Positions 60,646 through 64,000 of a stretch of DNA of 64,000 bases are shown here, one piece after another. Made by a program: the position numbers and the translations under genes. The DNA lies in the NCBI RefSeq assembly GCF_014930455.1, contig NZ_JAAIYO010000002.1, positions 744,001 to 808,000 of the forward strand, read 5' to 3'. Positions within the stretch are counted from its first letter, which is position 1. Each line of letters starts with the position of its first letter. The notes under the pieces were generated by a model. That model was given only the letters and a program-made list of their open reading frames with translations. It did not search any database and was not told the DNA's origin. Source of the stretch: Corallococcus soli (GTDB lineage: Bacteria > Myxococcota > Myxococcia > Myxococcales > Myxococcaceae).

Positions 60646-63126
60646 CTACTGGCACGCCTCGCAGGCCTCGGGGTTCTCCAGCGAGCACGCCACCGCTTCG
60701 GCTTCCGTGGCCTGCGCCACCGCCTGCGCGGGGGCGGGCGTGGGGGCGGCGGTGATGCCCGGCCCACCCTGGTTCACGGTCGTCTTGGCGATGCGGGTCG
60801 CCGGACGCGAGCGCATGTAATACGTGGTCTTCAGCCCCTTCTGCCACGCGTAGAAGTACATCGAGGACAGCTTCCCGATGTTCGGCGTCTCCACGAAGAG
60901 GTTGAGCGACTGGCTCTGGTCGATGAAGGCGCCGCGGTCCGCGCCCATGTCCAGGAGCGAGCGCATGGGGACCTCCCACGCGGTGCGGTAGATGGCGCGC
61001 AGCGCCTCCGGCAGCTCCGTGAGGTCCTGCACGCTGCCTTCGGCCATCTTGATGCGGTTGCGCGTGGACTCGTTCCACAGGCCCAGCTGCTGCAGGTCGC
61101 GCACCAGGTAGCGGTTCACCTGGAGGAAGTCGCCCGACAGCGTCTCGCGCTTGAAGAGGTTGGACACCTGCGGCTCGATGCACTCGTAGCAGCCGGCGAT
61201 GGAGGCGATGGTGGCCGTGGGCGCGATGGCGATCATCAGCGAGTTGCGCAGGCCCACCTTCATGATGCGCGAGCGCAGCGCGTCCCAGCGCAGCGTGTCC
61301 TCCGGGACGACGCCCCAGCTGTCGAACTGGAGCTCGCCCTTCGCGGCGCGCGTCTCCGGGAAGGAGGGGTGCGCGCCCAGCTGCTCCGCCAGGTCCGACG
61401 AGGTGACGAGGGCGGCGTAGTAGATCTCCTCCGAAATCTTCTTGGAGAGGTTGCGCGCCTCCACGGAGTCGAAGGGCAGGCGCAGCTGGAAGAAGACGTC
61501 CTGGAGGCCCATCAGGCCCAGGCCCACCGGGCGCCAGCGGCGGTTGGAGTCCGCGGCGGTGGTGATGGGGTAGTAGTTGAGGTCGATGACGCGGTCGAGC
61601 TGCTTGATGGCCAGCTGCGCGTTGGCGCGGAGCGTGTCGAAGTCGAACTTCCCGTCCTTCACCATGCGGCCCAGGTTGAGCGACCCCAGGTTGCACACCG
61701 CCGTCTCACCCTGGCTCGTGACCTCCAGGATTTCGGTGCACAGGTTGGACAGGTGGATGACGTTGCCCGGCTGGCCTGTCTGGTTGCTCTTGCGGTTGGA
61801 GGTGTCCTTGAAGGTCATCCAGCCGTTGCCCGTCTGGGCGAGCACCTTCATCATCCGGGCGTACAGGTCGCGCGCCTTCACCTTGCGCACGGCCTGGCCC
61901 TGCGCTTCGGCCTCCGCGTAGGCCTTCTCGAAGGCGTCGCCGTAGAGGTCGGTGAGGTGGGGGACGAACTTCGGGTCGAAGAGGCTCCACTCCTGGTCGG
62001 CCTCCACGCGGCGCATGAAGAGGTCCGGCACCCAGTTGGCCAGGTTCAGGTTGTGCGCGCGGCGCGCCTCGTCACCGGTGTTGTCGCGCAGCTCGAGGAA
62101 GTCCTCGATGTCCGCGTGCCACGTCTCCAGGTACACGCAGCACGCGCCCTTGCGCTTGCCGCCCTGGTTCACCGCCGCCACGGACGCGTCCAGCGTCTTG
62201 AGCCAGGGGACGATGCCGTTGGAGTGGCCGTTGGTGGACTTGATCAGCGAGCCCCGCGCGCGCACGCGGCTGTACGCCACGCCGATGCCGCCGGAGAACT
62301 TGGACAGCATCGCGATGTCCGAATACTTCTTGTAGATGGCGTCCAGCTCGTCCGTGGGCGAGTCCAGCAGGAAGCAGCTGGAGAGCTGCTCGTGGCGCGT
62401 GCCGGAGTTGAACAGGGTGGGGGAGGAGGGCAGGTACTCCAGCGAGCTGAACAGGCGGTAGAGCTCAATGGCCTCGCGCGCGTTGTCGCCGGAGATGGCG
62501 CACGCCACGCGCAGGAAGAAGTCCTGCGGCGTTTCAATAACCTCGCGCGTCTGCGGGTTCTTCAAGAGGTAGCGGTCGTAGACGGTGCGCAGGCCGAAGT
62601 ACTCGAACAGGTCGTTGCGGACCGGGTCGATGGCGGCGTTGAGCTTGCGCGCGTTGGCCTGGACGAAGGTCAGCAGGCGGTCCGCGATGAGGCCGTGCTT
62701 GTGGCCGGCGGCGACGGACTGGCTGAAGGACTGGATGTCCTGGTTGCTGACCTCCTTCTGGATGAAGGTGGACAGCAGGCGCGCGGAGAGTCGGGCGTAC
62801 TCGGGCTCCTCCACGATGAGGGCCGCGGCGGTCTGGATGGACAGGCTGTCCAGCTCACGCGTGGTGGCGCCGTCGTACAGGCCGCTGATGGTCTTGGTGG
62901 CCACGCGCATCACGTCCACGCGCGACAGGCCCACGCAGGACTTGCCCACCGCGCGGACGATCTTGTTGAGGTCCACCGGCTCCGCCGTGCCGTTGCGCTT
63001 CGTCACCCGCATCGTGGTGGCGAAGTCGCCGCCGGACGACGGGGCCGCGGCGGCGGTGGCCGTGGGGGCGGAGTCGGGGGGCGGCGAGGCGACGACGGTC
63101 GGCTTCAGGGGCGTCTGGACGGTCAA
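60646..63126 (-). CDS. nrdA: Ribonucleotide reductase large subunit (class I)
   Basis: The 826-residue catalytic subunit reduces ribonucleoside diphosphates. An ATP-cone regulatory domain lies at about residues 38-130 (RVTKRNGTAEPVDLNKIVRAV), so the enzyme should respond to dATP. Active-site cysteines are in SSCFLLDS, HLSNLCTE and TAVCNLGS, and a C-terminal pair CEAC relays electrons. The first 35 residues are Pro/Ala-rich. Translation probably begins at TTG 63126 (GGAG about 10 bases before); an internal ATG at residue 39 lies at the ATP-cone. A long structured leader precedes it. Confidence 0.94.
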   Translation of the reverse strand: MTVQTPLKPTVVASPPPDSAPTATAAAAPSSGGDFATTMRVTKRNGTAEPVDLNKIVRAVGKSCVGLSRVDVMRVATKTISGLYDGATTRELDSLSIQTAAALIVEEPEYARLSARLLSTFIQKEVSNQDIQSFSQSVAAGHKHGLIADRLLTFVQANARKLNAAIDPVRNDLFEYFGLRTVYDRYLLKNPQTREVIETPQDFFLRVACAISGDNAREAIELYRLFSSLEYLPSSPTLFNSGTRHEQLSSCFLLDSPTDELDAIYKKYSDIAMLSKFSGGIGVAYSRVRARGSLIKSTNGHSNGIVPWLKTLDASVAAVNQGGKRKGACCVYLETWHADIEDFLELRDNTGDEARRAHNLNLANWVPDLFMRRVEADQEWSLFDPKFVPHLTDLYGDAFEKAYAEAEAQGQAVRKVKARDLYARMMKVLAQTGNGWMTFKDTSNRKSNQTGQPGNVIHLSNLCTEILEVTSQGETAVCNLGSLNLGRMVKDGKFDFDTLRANAQLAIKQLDRVIDLNYYPITTAADSNRRWRPVGLGLMGLQDVFFQLRLPFDSVEARNLSKKISEEIYYAALVTSSDLAEQLGAHPSFPETRAAKGELQFDSWGVVPEDTLRWDALRSRIMKVGLRNSLMIAIAPTATIASIAGCYECIEPQVSNLFKRETLSGDFLQVNRYLVRDLQQLGLWNESTRNRIKMAEGSVQDLTELPEALRAIYRTAWEVPMRSLLDMGADRGAFIDQSQSLNLFVETPNIGKLSSMYFYAWQKGLKTTYYMRSRPATRIAKTTVNQGGPGITAAPTPAPAQAVAQATEAEAVACSLENPEACEACQ

Positions 63127-63396
63127 GGGCGTCTCACTCCGGACAAGGCAAAAGCGCAGCCATCAGGACGCGAACCGCCGTCCTGCTCGGGGCGAACAAA
63201 CCCCGATGAAATGACTCAAGAAGATGTGGGGATGGGTGCTGTCCTGCGATCAGAACCCGGGGATCTGGGGACAACAGACCGACATGTAGCTATTTGTCGG
63301 CCAGAAGCAGGTGTCGCGCAAGAAAACCACACTGCCTCCGGGTCTTGGGTGCGGTCGCCCGGAACCGGGGGCAGCCGCGCAGCCGCACACAAGCTA
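63127..63396 (-). promoter_or_regulatory. Long structured leader of nrdA
   Basis: About 258 bases separate the predicted transcription start (near 63384) from the nrdA start codon. Three hairpins are clear: CAGGACG/CGTCCTG (63164-63170, 63179-63185), TCGGGG/CCCCGA (63187-63192, 63201-63206) and CCGACA/TGTCGG (63279-63284, 63295-63300). The first two are adjacent, have 8-base loops and both loops end in GTTCG on the transcribed strand. I found no cobalamin box or standard NrdR boxes. A regulatory RNA or protein-binding leader is likely. Confidence 0.45.
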
Positions 63397-63419
63397 TGGG
63401 GGGGGACCCAGTGTGTCAA
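63391..63419 (-). promoter_or_regulatory. Promoter of nrdA
   Basis: On the minus strand a perfect TTGACA (63414-63419) is followed after 17 bp by TAGCTT (63391-63396). The -35 is consensus; the -10 matches less well. The element lies inside flanking ACAC/GTGT repeats. Confidence 0.5.
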
Positions 63420-63578
63420 CGCTAGATCCAGTGGGAGCCTGCCCGGCCGGTGGGATCGATGCTTGCAATCTATGATCACTCAACAGGGCCCTTTCCGACG
63501 TTCGGCGGCGGACATTTTCGCGTCACGTCGGAGGGGGCCAGCCGCGCGTTCTGGAGGGGGTCTCCCAACCCCTGGAGA

Positions 63579-64000
63579 TCACGGCGTGGAGCCGGCGTCG
63601 GGGGTTGGGGAGGCCGGAAACGGCTGCAACGAGGTGTCCCCGGAGGCGGGCGCGGCGGGGCGCGGCGCGGGGGCCGGTGCTACAGGGCTGTTGTCCTGAC
63701 CGCTCTGGGTGTGGACGGCGCGGCGCAGGGCCTCCTCCAGGTCGCGGGCAGGGGGGCCCACGGTGGACAGCATCTGGTTGGCGCTGCGGGCGTGGCGGTT
63801 CTCCGTCTCGGAGGCGAGCTTGAGCTGGGCGAGGCCTTCGGAGACGAGCCGACGGGCGTCCTCCAGCTTCTGGCGGGCCTGGTAGAAGGCGACGTCGGTG
63901 AGCATGGACTGGAGGCTGCGGCGCTGCTCCTCGGTGATGCCGGCGAGCTTCTCCGCGCGGCGCAGGTAGTAGAGGCCGCGCTCCACCTTGGGGGGCTCGC
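63579..64000 (-). CDS. Hypothetical coiled-coil protein, C-terminal part (cut by window edge)
   Basis: The frame is open to the right edge, so the N-terminus is missing. About 140 residues are seen. The first 90 are helical and charged, with heptad-like spacing (YYLRRAEKLAGITEEQRRSLQSML, QARQKLEDARRLVSEGLAQLKLA); the last 45 are a Pro/Ala-rich tail. I recognise no family. It is transcribed toward nrdA, but 452 bp and the nrdA promoter lie between them. Confidence 0.5.
   Translation of the reverse strand, partial: EPPKVERGLYYLRRAEKLAGITEEQRRSLQSMLTDVAFYQARQKLEDARRLVSEGLAQLKLASETENRHARSANQMLSTVGPPARDLEEALRRAVHTQSGQDNSPVAPAPAPRPAAPASGDTSLQPFPASPTPDAGSTP

Noticed and set aside
63127-63480. Cobalamin riboswitch or NrdR boxes upstream of nrdA
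   Set aside because: No B12 box-like sequence and no pair of 16-bp NrdR palindromes could be found on the transcribed strand; GCTCCCACTGG-like fragments alone are not enough.

Overview
This window is chromosomal DNA of a very GC-rich delta-proteobacterium of the Myxococcaceae (Myxococcus/Corallococcus type). The strongest marker is a complete mrpABC locus (14033-17480), the regulators of starvation-induced development in myxobacteria. Further support comes from the number of Ser/Thr kinases and from fused membrane/spermidine-synthase-like and MutS-like membrane proteins. I saw no rRNA, tRNA, CRISPR array, insertion sequence or prophage. Gene order looks like ordinary core chromosome, with a few lineage-specific islands.

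Layout. 1-2.3 kb: end of a nucleotidase-like gene, rpmE, and an orphan beta-class DNA methyltransferase. 2.3-7.8 kb: M1 aminopeptidase diverging from a fadN-fadA beta-oxidation pair. 7.9-13.9 kb: membrane MutS-like protein diverging from a secreted starch-binding alpha-amylase, then a putative outer-membrane protein. 14-17.5 kb: mrpC, mrpB, mrpA with a readable sigma-54 promoter and operator-like dyads. 17.5-27.6 kb: membrane spermidine-synthase homologue, type IVb pilin-like protein, unknown membrane protein, amidohydrolase, RlmI-like methyltransferase, Ser/Thr kinase, truA. 27.6-35.9 kb: an arginine operon (argF'-argB-argE-argH-argG-P-loop gene-argC) diverging from argR. 36-42.4 kb: RNA ligase/phosphoesterase, F420-type oxidoreductase, a sigma-like factor paired with a zinc-finger/kinase/TPR protein, and a GST. 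42.5-49.5 kb: clpB, a DUF1844 mini-operon, and thiE-C26 amidotransferase-thiD. 49.5-56.2 kb: dnaB, rpsF-rpsR-rplI, pth, rplY, prs, spoVG. 56.4-63.1 kb: tdk, upp-like, hpt, aquaporin, nrdB, nrdA, then a truncated gene at the right edge.

The most interesting region is the arginine operon. The carbamoyltransferase is of the N-acyl-ornithine type, and as far as I can compare from memory ArgG, ArgH, ArgE and ArgB all look like the Bacteroidetes versions. The residue that selects acetyl against succinyl substrates is Ala rather than Glu, so an N-succinylated route is plausible. A P-loop protein of unknown function is translationally coupled inside the operon, and no acyl-glutamate synthase is present. 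The argF'-argR intergenic region carries paired repeats 20-21 bp apart, as expected for ArgR. Other regulatory structures worth checking are the long hairpin-rich leader of nrdA, an inverted repeat ahead of the orphan methyltransferase, and a perfect inverted repeat next to the start codon of the sigma-like gene.

Family names and gene symbols come from motif recognition and memory of the families; no database search was run. Start codons were chosen from ribosome-binding sites, overlaps and family length.
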